A DNA stretch of 5,739 nucleotides from an uncultured Collinsella sp. GTDB taxonomy: Bacteria > Actinomycetota > Coriobacteriia > Coriobacteriales > Coriobacteriaceae. Shown one piece after another: positions 1-5,739 of this stretch. A program made the translations under genes and the position numbers. The first letter of the stretch is position 1. Each line of letters begins with the position of its first letter. The stretch is taken from positions 1 to 5,739 of the forward strand of contig CAUDYH010000096.1 in the NCBI GenBank assembly GCA_958453575.1, in the 5' to 3' direction. A model generated the notes under the pieces. It did not search any database, was not told where the DNA came from, and worked only from the letters and a program-made list of their open reading frames with translations.

Positions 1-501
1 AACCTGACAAGGACATCCTGAGAATAAGACCCTTCTACCAGATTTAAGACATTTTTCAATTTGACAATATATTCCCTGACAATCGCTTTGAACGTACTTT
101 GATTTCTGAAGAATCGAAATTTCATTTGACTTAGTTATAAGTCGATGATAAACGTGCCCAGTTGAATCAACAGCTGCCCCGACTACGATCCCTCCATGAT
201 CGACAACATAGCGTGCGCACGTGGAAAATACACCGCCCGAACTGCTCTCATTTCGCAATTGATGGTCATTGGAAAATGCTGCATACATATTTGAAATTGG
301 GCTCAACGTGCAGCTGTTAACAGCAGGGCATACTCTGAGGCATTTACCACAAGCAAGACACGATGCACCGTTTATCGAGGGATAAACAAAGCCTTCCGCA
401 TCTGGGACCATAGATATCGAATCGACAGGACACGCATCGGAACATGCAGCGCAGCCAGTGCATGCTCTACCCACGCATGAAATATCCTGATTACTAGTCA
501 T
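1..501 (-). CDS. FrhB-family iron-sulfur protein (F420 hydrogenase/dehydrogenase beta subunit-like), 3' end outside window
   Basis: An open frame runs from ATG at 501 to the window edge without a stop (167 codons); the C-terminal part is missing. The N-terminus is a dicluster ferredoxin domain: Cys14, 17, 20 and 24 (CTGCAACSDACP), then Cys48, 51, 54 and 58 (CLACGKCLRVCP), each set able to hold a 4Fe-4S cluster. After it come RNESSSGGVFS (residues 83-93), QKSKYVQSD (132-140) and FSGCPCQV (160-167), all recognisable in the F420 hydrogenase/dehydrogenase beta-subunit family. The start is supported by AAGGG at 510-514, 8 bases upstream. It overlaps the preceding pyruvyl-transferase-like gene by 8 bases (ATGACTAG), implying translational coupling. 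Family members are common in exopolysaccharide clusters of anaerobes, often beside pyruvyl-transferase-like genes. The inferred role is a cytoplasmic redox step in sugar or substituent formation; the true substrate is unknown, and F420 use should not be assumed. Confidence 0.9.
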   Translation of the reverse strand, partial: MTSNQDISCVGRACTGCAACSDACPVDSISMVPDAEGFVYPSINGASCLACGKCLRVCPAVNSCTLSPISNMYAAFSNDHQLRNESSSGGVFSTCARYVVDHGGIVVGAAVDSTGHVYHRLITKSNEISILQKSKYVQSDCQGIYCQIEKCLKSGRRVLFSGCPCQV

Positions 502-1603
502 TTAAGGCACCCTTAATCCACGCCATGCATCGAGAGCGCTCCTCGCAAAGGGCTGATTCAGCATAGCTATAGTCTAAATCGATACTAGGAAGCTCGCATG
601 CACTTTCAGCCAACATGCGGTTATCCATTCCAACTAAATTAAGCAAATCAACAATTCGGGCACGATTTCCTCGAATGGGTTCCATGGCGACGAACGGCTT
701 ACCCATATTCACTGAAAAGGCCGTTCCGTGAAATGAATCAGTAATAACATATTGTGCGTGATCAATAAGCCAAACAAATTCCTCTGGGGTCATACCCAAT
801 AGGAGCCTATCGAAAACCTTGTCCTTAAAGGTATTGTTGCTGATTCGCCAAAGAGGCAGTCCCGAATCTATTGAGAAACGCTTCCAAAGTTCCATTTCTT
901 TATCGGTTCTGCTCGCGAGATTGAAAACCAGAATGTATCGTTCATTCCCTTTGAATCCTTCGGGCTTTTGGGAAAAAGCACGCCAATATTCACGATCGAG
1001 AAGTAAAGTCGGATCGAGACACCTAAATACTGGCTTCTCCGTCAACGGCGCGATTTGCTCTACTGCATGAGCTTCTCGCACGCTTATCGCATCGAATTTA
1101 TTAAGGAACTCTCGAATTTCTTGTTGCTCTATCTCGTTATAGGTATGACTACCGAGGCTCGAAGCAAGTGAAAGACGGCGAGTTGCTTTGCCAAATTGAA
1201 GAAAAAATGCAGGCTCAATGCCGCCGGTGATAAAAGGATTCCAAACCTGATCGCTGCCGACGATTAGTGCATCAGCTTCAATATCAGCCATTTGAGCACA
1301 CGAAGTATACACCCGTTCCGTTCGAGGGAGCCTCGAATGGAATTTTTCAAAAGCGCGCGCATGCAGCTTAGCACGCTGGAAAATGATATTTTTGGCCGCT
1401 GCTATAATGCCAGCTTTAATATCACCATCCTTGATGAGCTGGAAAGGGGTCTCATTTCCTTTTCGCTCATGAGGATTAATGAAATTGAGAATCTCCGCCT
1501 TGCAGCCAACATTCTTAAGTGCTTCTAGAGTTGCAAATGCTTGTAAACATGCGCCATAGCTCCACGTCATGTGAAAGGTCAGCAGATAGTTGTTATTCGA
1601 CAT
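494..1603 (-). CDS. Polysaccharide pyruvyl transferase family protein (WcaK/CsaB-like)
   Basis: This 369-residue cytoplasmic protein resembles the PS_pyruv_trans family, whose characterised members transfer pyruvate from phosphoenolpyruvate to a sugar of a cell-surface polymer, forming a ketal. Family marks in order are: an N-terminal segment with WSYGACLQAFATLEAL (residues 14-29), where the family has an N/S-Y-G-x-x-LQA stretch; GSDQVWNP (116-123); LDPTLLL (196-202); and ITDSFHGTAFSVNMGKPFV (287-305), the most conserved C-terminal motif. Length is typical and no break is seen. The ATG at 1603 has AAAGGA at 1610-1615 (6-base spacer) and its A is shared with the last base of the wzy-like stop (TGATG), so translation is coupled. 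It is followed by an FrhB-like iron-sulfur gene. The family assignment is firm. Pyruvylation itself is inferred, because many members beside FrhB-like genes have no proven reaction. Confidence 0.9.
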   Translation of the reverse strand: MSNNNYLLTFHMTWSYGACLQAFATLEALKNVGCKAEILNFINPHERKGNETPFQLIKDGDIKAGIIAAAKNIIFQRAKLHARAFEKFHSRLPRTERVYTSCAQMADIEADALIVGSDQVWNPFITGGIEPAFFLQFGKATRRLSLASSLGSHTYNEIEQQEIREFLNKFDAISVREAHAVEQIAPLTEKPVFRCLDPTLLLDREYWRAFSQKPEGFKGNERYILVFNLASRTDKEMELWKRFSIDSGLPLWRISNNTFKDKVFDRLLLGMTPEEFVWLIDHAQYVITDSFHGTAFSVNMGKPFVAMEPIRGNRARIVDLLNLVGMDNRMLAESACELPSIDLDYSYAESALCEERSRCMAWIKGALND

Positions 1604-2829
1604 CAGATATCCTTTCTAGGGATTAATTCATGCGAACAGATTGAATAAAGAAGAACAAATGCGAAGACAAGATGTTGGTAAGGAAAAAATCCATTTAATA
1701 GCAACGGAAATAAAATGAAAACGGAGAGGAGTGCAGCTGCACCCTTATTTAAAGAAGCGAACAACGAATGAAATAAAGTACATAAGCATGCAAGATACAG
1801 GCAAAGACCAGTTAGGCCAAATCCATACAGCAACATTACCAAGTCGTCATGAGCCCAAATATAAAGACTGAGCGCACGTTTATTGAGCTCATAGATTGTT
1901 GAAAAAGCGTTTCCAAAGGCTATGCCCATTGAACCAGAATTAGCCCATGCCAGGATATCTGTGAGCCAAATTTCGTTTCTACCATTAGTAATTGCGGATA
2001 GCAGCGAGTCTGCGTATATATTTCCGCTAGCAAACTCAAATTTATTAGCCATTCCAGACTTCAGAAATACGGCCTCTCCAAAAAATAAAACAAGGAGTAG
2101 CAAGGCAGCTTTAGTCCATTTGTAAGCAAATAGATTTTGAATGAGTAGCAGCAAACAAATAAGAACTGGCACAAGAAACGTTCGGGCGCCAGTCTCCAGC
2201 GTCGCATATATGATGACAAGCGAGCACCCGCAATATACAGCCTTAGATCCATTAGTCCGAACGAGAAAAATAATAAGGACAAGCAAAAGAGTACATATAG
2301 ACGCAAGAGTGTGTTCTGTATTGCATAGCCCCTTAAAGTAGGGGGCTTCTCCCCATGCGACAACATAACCAGTGCCAGTTGCAAGTAGTAAAAGAAGAAA
2401 CATGGATGAAAAGATTACGACAACAGATATATAAGTTCGATATTGGAGCAATGCTTCTAAAATAGATGTTCGAAACCTAGGCGAACATATAAGGGAGATC
2501 ATCAACATTGTGCTTGCGAGATACACCAAGTCGTTTAGCTCCTGAGAAGCGCTTATCATAACAAGAGTTGAATGGAGTGACAGAAGAACGAAGCAGAGCA
2601 GGCCCAAATAGGACAGATGTGATCTGCGAGTTGAAACCCATTCAAATATAAGTAGAACTACAAGAGCGAATCCAAGAATCTTATTAATAGGAATAGAGCC
2701 AAGAGCACCTTGAAGTAAAGTAGTCACAATATACGTTGCAACAATCAATACAATTGGTCTAGCCGCCATTCCTGTTTCGGAGACGATATTTTGATCGGCG
2801 GCATTTAGGGCCTTTGCCATTGAAATCAA
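1603..2829 (-). CDS. wzy: O-antigen/capsule repeat-unit polymerase-like membrane protein (Wzy family)
   Basis: This is a very hydrophobic 408-residue protein with roughly twelve membrane segments by eye, for example around residues 25-42, 50-64, 75-92, 99-115, 133-155, 173-191, 216-233, 240-256, 328-348, 365-382 and 385-398. A long polar loop lies at about 257-325. Marks of the O-antigen polymerase/ligase superfamily are TGARTF (213-218), GRNEIWLTDI (283-292) just inside the loop, and AHDDLVMLLYGFGLTGL (326-342), matching the usual H-(N/D)-x6-7-G-x2-G ending. Wzy enzymes join lipid-linked repeat units on the outer face of the cytoplasmic membrane. Sequence is poorly conserved in the family, so ligase activity cannot be excluded, but a location among glycosyltransferase and modification genes favours polymerase. 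TTG at 2829 is chosen over ATG at 2820 because CTCCCT (AGGGAG on the coding strand) at 2838-2843 is 8 bases from TTG but 17 from ATG. TTG also overlaps the preceding stop (TTGA). Confidence 0.85.
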   Translation of the reverse strand: MISMAKALNAADQNIVSETGMAARPIVLIVATYIVTTLLQGALGSIPINKILGFALVVLLIFEWVSTRRSHLSYLGLLCFVLLSLHSTLVMISASQELNDLVYLASTMLMISLICSPRFRTSILEALLQYRTYISVVVIFSSMFLLLLLATGTGYVVAWGEAPYFKGLCNTEHTLASICTLLLVLIIFLVRTNGSKAVYCGCSLVIIYATLETGARTFLVPVLICLLLLIQNLFAYKWTKAALLLLVLFFGEAVFLKSGMANKFEFASGNIYADSLLSAITNGRNEIWLTDILAWANSGSMGIAFGNAFSTIYELNKRALSLYIWAHDDLVMLLYGFGLTGLCLYLACLCTLFHSLFASLNKGAAALLSVFILFPLLLNGFFPYQHLVFAFVLLYSICSHELIPRKDI

Positions 2830-3893
2830 GCTATCAACTCCCTATATAGAGCGAATAGTGTTTGAAGATACGCCTGAAATGAGTAGCATTCACGCACCTT
2901 GTTATATATACGGCTTCCCGCAACCGATATCGCTTCTGGATTTGACAGCACATTCACGAGCGTGTTCGCAAGCATTTGAGTGTCCTGGGCATTTACTAGC
3001 CAACCTGAGTCTCCATTATCGATAATCTCGGAGATTGACCCGACTGATGATGCGATAGAAGGGATCCCATAAGCTGAAGCCTCAAGAAGCGAAAATGGCA
3101 TTGCCTCGTGATGAGAAGGCAGCACGTTTAGAAGATATTTCGAAAAGAACTTACGATTGGGCTCTACGATGCCGCGATATTTAACACGATGAGAAAGATT
3201 TCGTTTTTCAATTTCAACTTGAACCTTGATGTGATCCCTACCGCACAGCTCGAAAATTAGTTCTGGGTCAAGCTTGTCATCGATCAGAACGAGCGCATCC
3301 AATAAATCCAAGACGCCCTTGTCCTTAGAGATATTTCCCAGAAATAAAACTCTAGTGCGACCCGGCGTGTATAAATTCTCATCTGGACAAGAAACGGCAT
3401 TGGGAAGAATTAATACACGCTCACTTGGATAATCCAATTTTTGGAACAAGGGGTTCAGATATGTTCCTAGGGCAATGATGCGATCTGATTTTAATAGCGA
3501 CCAATCTATCAGCTTTTTCATATGACTTGAGGACCGAGATCTAATCTTTGCCAAGTCACAGTGAATGTGAAGTACGACAGACTGTCGATATCTTTTAGCT
3601 AGGAATATGATAACGCACGACCTGATCACGCTCGCATTATCAGCCATGTGTATATGAACAATTCCTTCGCCGGTTGAAAAGCGTTTTCGGGCCTTTAAGA
3701 GCGCGCTTACAAAACAACGGATCTTTTGAAGGGCATTTCCCTGATTGGTCGTTATTAAATAGCAAAAATCAACTTGCTCGCATCTATCTAGCTCAAAAGA
3801 AAGCATGCGCGTTAGCGTACTAATGCCTCCTAAACAGCTCGGATCAACACCAAACATACTTAAGGTGCCAAACTCCGTCTTATTCCTAGTCAT
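2826..3893 (-). CDS. Glycosyltransferase, GT4 / GT-B fold (glycosyltransferases group 1)
   Basis: This 355-residue protein has the two-domain GT-B layout. The N-terminal acceptor domain contains CLGGISTLTRML (residues 20-31), the Gly-rich loop usual near the start of GT4 enzymes, and HIHMADNASVIR (80-91). The donor domain begins near VLILPNAV (160-167), followed by RVLFLGNISKDKGVLDLLDA (181-200), which is the family's first strand with the G-x-x-x-x-x-K-G signature. The EX7E motif EAMPFSLLE (Glu263 and Glu271) contacts the nucleotide-sugar in characterised members. It would act on the cytoplasmic face of the membrane, adding one sugar to the lipid-linked repeat unit; donor and acceptor cannot be read from the sequence. 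ATG at 3893 is preferred over the adjacent TTG at 3896 because GGGAG at 3902-3906 stands 8 bases from the ATG. It overlaps the acetyltransferase by 8 bases (ATGACTAG) and the wzy-like gene by 4 (TTGA). Confidence 0.92.
   Translation of the reverse strand: MTRNKTEFGTLSMFGVDPSCLGGISTLTRMLSFELDRCEQVDFCYLITTNQGNALQKIRCFVSALLKARKRFSTGEGIVHIHMADNASVIRSCVIIFLAKRYRQSVVLHIHCDLAKIRSRSSSHMKKLIDWSLLKSDRIIALGTYLNPLFQKLDYPSERVLILPNAVSCPDENLYTPGRTRVLFLGNISKDKGVLDLLDALVLIDDKLDPELIFELCGRDHIKVQVEIEKRNLSHRVKYRGIVEPNRKFFSKYLLNVLPSHHEAMPFSLLEASAYGIPSIASSVGSISEIIDNGDSGWLVNAQDTQMLANTLVNVLSNPEAISVAGSRIYNKVRECYSFQAYLQTLFALYRELIA
2838..2843 (-). promoter_or_regulatory. Ribosome binding site deciding a TTG start for the wzy-like gene
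   Basis: AGGGAG on the coding strand lies inside the last codons of the glycosyltransferase gene, 8 bases before TTG (2829) and 17 bases before the in-frame ATG (2820). Four other genes in this operon have their Shine-Dalgarno sequence 6 to 8 bases from the start, so the spacing favours TTG and a TTGA stop/start overlap. The choice adds three residues (MIS). Confidence 0.65.
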
Positions 3894-4413
3894 CAAATCG
3901 TCTCCCGATTAGACGTGCGGGAACCCCCCCCCAAATGCAATTTTCTTCATAAGGGCTACGAACGACGAGCGCACCAGCAGCAATTACTGTTCCATCGGGA
4001 ATATGCACACCTTTTAAAATCGTAACGTTTGCCCCAATCCAAACATCGTTACCAACAACAATGTCTTGGTCATTACTGGGTAATTTTTCAGTTGGCCTTA
4101 CAGCTCGCATAGGCTTGTCTTTGACATCAGTGCGATGATCACCAGAGATTAGAGTTATATGTGGGCCAAACATAACATCGTTACCGATAATTACTTCTGC
4201 GCCCGTTGTCCAAATTCTTGTATCGGGCCCAAATGACACATCATTACCGACTGAAATGTTCTCCAAGCCTTGCAAATCGCAACGCTTTCCAAGCGAGAAA
4301 CCCTTTCCGCACCGTGCAAAAGACCGTTTAACGAGGGGCTGAACTATAGCTTTACGAGGAAGCGCTTTCACACTGCGGCCAAAACATAGAAGGGACCGCG
4401 AAAAAGAGCCCAT
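3886..4413 (-). CDS. Hexapeptide-repeat O-acetyltransferase (left-handed beta-helix, WcaF/CatB-like)
   Basis: This 175-residue protein belongs to the bacterial transferase hexapeptide family, which acetylates sugar hydroxyls using acetyl-CoA and usually works as a trimer. A short basic helical N-terminus (1-35) leads into imperfect [LIV]-G-x4 repeats: ISVGNDVSFG (53-62), VIIGNDVMFG (74-83), then IVVGNDVWIGANVTILKGV (118-136) and IPDGTVIAAGALVV (138-151). The loop SGDHRTD (90-96) carries the likely catalytic His93. The terminal GGVPARLIGR (162-171) is the usual acetyl-CoA-side ending. Length is typical. The ATG at 4413 lies 4 bases after the capF-like stop, with a strong GAGGAGGT site at 4422-4429. 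The likely role is O-acetylation of the polysaccharide repeat unit; serine or amino-sugar N-acetylation is less likely in this context. A run of nine G in codons 161-164 makes it a candidate phase-variable gene. It is AT-richer than the upstream capF-like gene. Confidence 0.92.
   Translation of the reverse strand: MGSFSRSLLCFGRSVKALPRKAIVQPLVKRSFARCGKGFSLGKRCDLQGLENISVGNDVSFGPDTRIWTTGAEVIIGNDVMFGPHITLISGDHRTDVKDKPMRAVRPTEKLPSNDQDIVVGNDVWIGANVTILKGVHIPDGTVIAAGALVVRSPYEENCIWGGVPARLIGRRFDD
3924..3932 (-). repeat. Homopolymer G9 tract (C9 on + strand) inside the acetyltransferase gene
   Basis: Nine consecutive C on the plus strand encode part of Trp161-Gly162-Gly163-Val164 of the acetyltransferase. 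In the given length the frame is intact and reads on into VPARLIG. With eight G the frame would end at TAA (3911-3909), giving 167 residues. With ten it would end at TGA (3895-3893), giving 173 residues, and that stop would overlap the next gene's ATG as TGATG. Either change removes the VPARLIG ending. Confidence 0.95.
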
Positions 4414-4417
4414 GCGG
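4414..4417. other. Base-composition boundary between host-like and AT-richer cassette genes
   Basis: The four bases separate the capF-like stop (4418-4420) from the acetyltransferase start. Upstream in the operon (coordinates above 4418) GC is high, with 43 of 60 bases G or C in 5161-5220. Below it, composition drops, for example 21 of 60 in 2101-2160. The shift coincides with the gene boundary within a few codons. No insertion sequence, inverted repeat or integrase is visible at the joint. Confidence 0.7.
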
Positions 4418-5635
4418 CTAGACCTCCTCGTAGTAGGTGTCGGGGTTCTCGGGGTCGAAGGGCTCGTTGGCCCACATGACCGTCACGAGGTCCTCGGTGT
4501 CGGACAGGTTGGTTATGGAGTGCGTGTAGCCCGGGATCATCTCCACGGCGCGCATGTCAGACCCAGAAACTATGTACTCGTCGACGGGGAACGGGTTCCC
4601 CTCGGCATCCTCCCCTACTTTCCTCAGCTTGATCGACGCGGTGCCGGAGACCACCAGGAACCTCTCCCACTTGCTCATGTGCCAGTGGTTGCCCTTGGTG
4701 ATGCCGGACTTGCTCACGTTGATGGACACCTGGCCGCGCTCCGGCGTGCGCAGGAACTCGGTGAACGAGCCTCGGTCGTCGGAGTTGGGCTTCAGGCTAT
4801 AGGCGAAGTGCCCCGGCTCGTAGTAGGACAGGAACGTGCTCCACAGCTTCTTGGAAAAGGAGCCCTCCGAAAGGTCGGGCACCGACAGCGTCTCGCGGCT
4901 GTCGCGGAAGCTGTCGAGCAGGTAGACGATTTCGCCCAGGGTCTTCACGTCGGTCTCGGGGGCGTAGCAGAACCCGTCACCGTCGACGCGCTCGAGGCCC
5001 TCGTATCCGCAGCGGTGCTCCTCGCCGAGCAGCGCGCCCAGCATCTCGTCGACCAGGTCGTCGATGTAGAGGAGCTCCAGCTCCACGCTGGGGTCGTTCA
5101 CGGTATAGGGGCGGCCGTTCGCGATGGCGTCGCAGAAGGTGGCCACGGCGGAGTTGTAGCGCGGGCGGCACCACTTGCCGTAGAGGTTGGGGAAGCGGTA
5201 GATGAGCACCGGGGCGCCGGTGCGCTCCGAGTACTCCCTGAACAGGCCCTCCCCCGCCAGCTTGGACTCGCCGTACACGGAGCCCTCGAAGCGTCCCGAC
5301 AGGCTCGCCTGCGCGGAGCTGGAGAGCATGACGGGGCAAGTGTTGCTGTGGCGCTCCAACGTGTCCAGCAGCGTGGAGGCGAACCCGAAGTTGCCCTCCA
5401 TGAACTCCGCCAGGTCCTTGGGGCGGTTGACGCCCGCAAGGTTGAAGACGAAGTCGGTGCGGGAGCAGTACCCGTCGAGCTCCTCCGGGGCGGAGTCGAT
5501 GTCGTACTCCATGACCTCAAGGGGAAGGAGGGGCTGGTATTTGGCACGGCAATCCTTGCCGTCGCGGATGTTCTTCAACGCGCAGCAGAGGTTCCTGCCG
5601 ACGAAGCCCCTCGCGCCGGTGACGAGGACGCGCAC
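4418..5635 (-). CDS. capF: CapF-type bifunctional UDP-sugar 4-reductase / 3-epimerase (SDR plus cupin)
   Basis: This 405-residue protein has the two-domain build of CapF. The N-terminal extended SDR domain (about 1-245) has the NAD(P)-binding GARGFVG (Gly7, 10, 13), FNLAGVNRP (64-72), a Ser triplet at 105-107 and the catalytic pair Tyr121/Lys125 in YGESK. The C-terminal cupin (about 280-405) has GNHWH (His317, His319), Glu324 in KWERFLVVSG and His372 in PGYTHSITN, the expected metal-binding set. In Staphylococcus aureus the cupin epimerises C3 and the SDR domain reduces C4 of the CapE product, giving UDP-2-acetamido-2,6-dideoxy-L-talose, the precursor of UDP-L-FucNAc. The ending FDPENPDTYYEEV is a natural CapF terminus, so the gene is complete. 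The start is GTG at 5635, one base after the upstream stop, with only a weak, distant GAGG. It is strongly GC-rich, unlike the five genes downstream. Confidence 0.95.
   Translation of the reverse strand: MRVLVTGARGFVGRNLCCALKNIRDGKDCRAKYQPLLPLEVMEYDIDSAPEELDGYCSRTDFVFNLAGVNRPKDLAEFMEGNFGFASTLLDTLERHSNTCPVMLSSSAQASLSGRFEGSVYGESKLAGEGLFREYSERTGAPVLIYRFPNLYGKWCRPRYNSAVATFCDAIANGRPYTVNDPSVELELLYIDDLVDEMLGALLGEEHRCGYEGLERVDGDGFCYAPETDVKTLGEIVYLLDSFRDSRETLSVPDLSEGSFSKKLWSTFLSYYEPGHFAYSLKPNSDDRGSFTEFLRTPERGQVSINVSKSGITKGNHWHMSKWERFLVVSGTASIKLRKVGEDAEGNPFPVDEYIVSGSDMRAVEMIPGYTHSITNLSDTEDLVTVMWANEPFDPENPDTYYEEV
4422..4429 (-). promoter_or_regulatory. Strong ribosome binding site for the acetyltransferase gene
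   Basis: GAGGAGGT on the coding strand is formed by the last sense codons of the capF-like gene (Glu-Glu-Val) and stands 8 bases before the ATG at 4413. It is the best Shine-Dalgarno match in the window and fixes this start. It comes from the GC-rich side of the composition break. Confidence 0.8.
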
Positions 5636-5636
5636 C

Positions 5637-5739
5637 CTACTGCACCGCCTCGTGCTCGCGGCCCTCGAGTGCCAGCTGCACGTACTCGGCGGTCTTGATC
5701 TTGGCGATGGTGCCCTCCACGTCGAGACGCTCCGTGTTG
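5637..5739 (-). CDS. capE: C-terminus of a probable CapE-type UDP-GlcNAc 4,6-dehydratase/5-epimerase, 5' end outside window
   Basis: Only the last 33 codons are present, ending in TAG at 5639-5637. The peptide starts NTERLDVEGTIAKIKT and ends REHEAVQ. The N-T-x-R-L-x-V-E stretch is typical of the C-terminal end of CapE/WbjB-type polysaccharide biosynthesis proteins (SDR family), and the stop is one base before the start of capF, its usual operon partner. CapE converts UDP-GlcNAc to the 4-keto-2,6-dideoxy sugar with inversion at C5, which CapF then uses. The fragment is GC-rich like capF. No catalytic residue is visible in this part, so the assignment rests on a short motif and gene order. A different SDR sugar dehydratase would be the alternative. 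Confidence 0.65.
   Translation of the reverse strand, partial: NTERLDVEGTIAKIKTAEYVQLALEGREHEAVQ

Noticed and set aside
1600..1620. Internal promoter or terminator between operon genes
   Set aside because: All genes overlap or are separated by at most 4 bases, leaving no intergenic space. I saw no GC-rich hairpin followed by a T run at any junction.
819..2384. Several short open frames in other frames or on the opposite strand (819-1070, 1292-1528, 1922-2125, 2061-2384, 2141-2341)
   Set aside because: Each lies wholly inside the well-supported pyruvyl-transferase-like or wzy-like gene and shows no known motif. They are shadows.
3924..3932. Possibility that the C9 run is a sequencing or assembly error
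   Set aside because: At nine bases the frame is intact and continues into the conserved VPARLIG ending and the expected overlap with the next gene. Eight or ten would break both, so the given length is self-consistent.
4977..5547. Two overlapping minus-strand open frames (4977-5339 and 5098-5547) in other frames of capF
   Set aside because: Their products are arginine/alanine/proline/serine-rich low-complexity strings typical of shifted GC-rich codons, and the true capF frame is intact through both.
4412..5698. A 428-codon open frame on the plus strand opposite capF
   Set aside because: It mirrors the GC-rich capF gene over its entire length. The translation is low-complexity (rich in V, G, A, L, R, H) with no recognisable domain, while the opposite strand encodes a clear CapF. 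Long antisense frames are expected in GC-rich coding DNA.

Overview
The window is part of a surface-polysaccharide (capsule, exopolysaccharide or O-antigen type) biosynthesis operon. All seven genes lie on the minus strand, so transcription runs from position 5739 towards position 1. No junction has a gap larger than 4 bases, and I see no internal promoter or terminator, so the whole stretch looks like one polycistronic message that begins and ends outside the window. No RNA genes, insertion sequences or CRISPR arrays were seen.

In order of transcription: (1) 5739-5637, the last 33 codons of a probable CapE-type UDP-GlcNAc 4,6-dehydratase/5-epimerase; (2) 5635-4418, a full-length CapF-type bifunctional enzyme (SDR reductase plus C-terminal zinc cupin epimerase); (3) 4413-3886, a hexapeptide-repeat O-acetyltransferase carrying a run of nine G near its 3' end; (4) 3893-2826, a GT4-type glycosyltransferase; (5) 2829-1603, a polytopic O-antigen polymerase (Wzy)-like protein; (6) 1603-494, a polysaccharide pyruvyl transferase-family protein; (7) 501-1, the N-terminal 167 residues of an iron-sulfur FrhB-family (F420 hydrogenase/dehydrogenase beta-subunit-like) protein, cut by the window edge.

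Together the genes describe a Wzy-type pathway. CapE and CapF make a UDP-linked 2-acetamido-2,6-dideoxy-L-sugar (the N-acetyl-L-pneumosamine / N-acetyl-L-fucosamine branch). The glycosyltransferase adds one sugar to the lipid-linked repeat unit, the acetyltransferase and pyruvyl-transferase-like protein would decorate it, and Wzy polymerises it outside the membrane. The flippase, initiating transferase, further glycosyltransferases and chain-length control are not in this window.

The composition changes sharply at one gene boundary. The CapE/CapF side is GC-rich (43 of 60 bases in 5161-5220), while the five downstream genes are AT-richer (21 of 60 bases in 2101-2160). The break falls between the CapF stop and the acetyltransferase start. 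This is the pattern expected when a high-GC host keeps its own sugar-nucleotide genes next to an imported, strain-specific cassette. A high-GC anaerobe is suggested by the GC-rich part together with the FeS-containing FrhB-like gene. Coriobacteriia (Collinsella/Olsenella/Eggerthella-like) would fit, but that is a guess from gene content and composition, not an identification.
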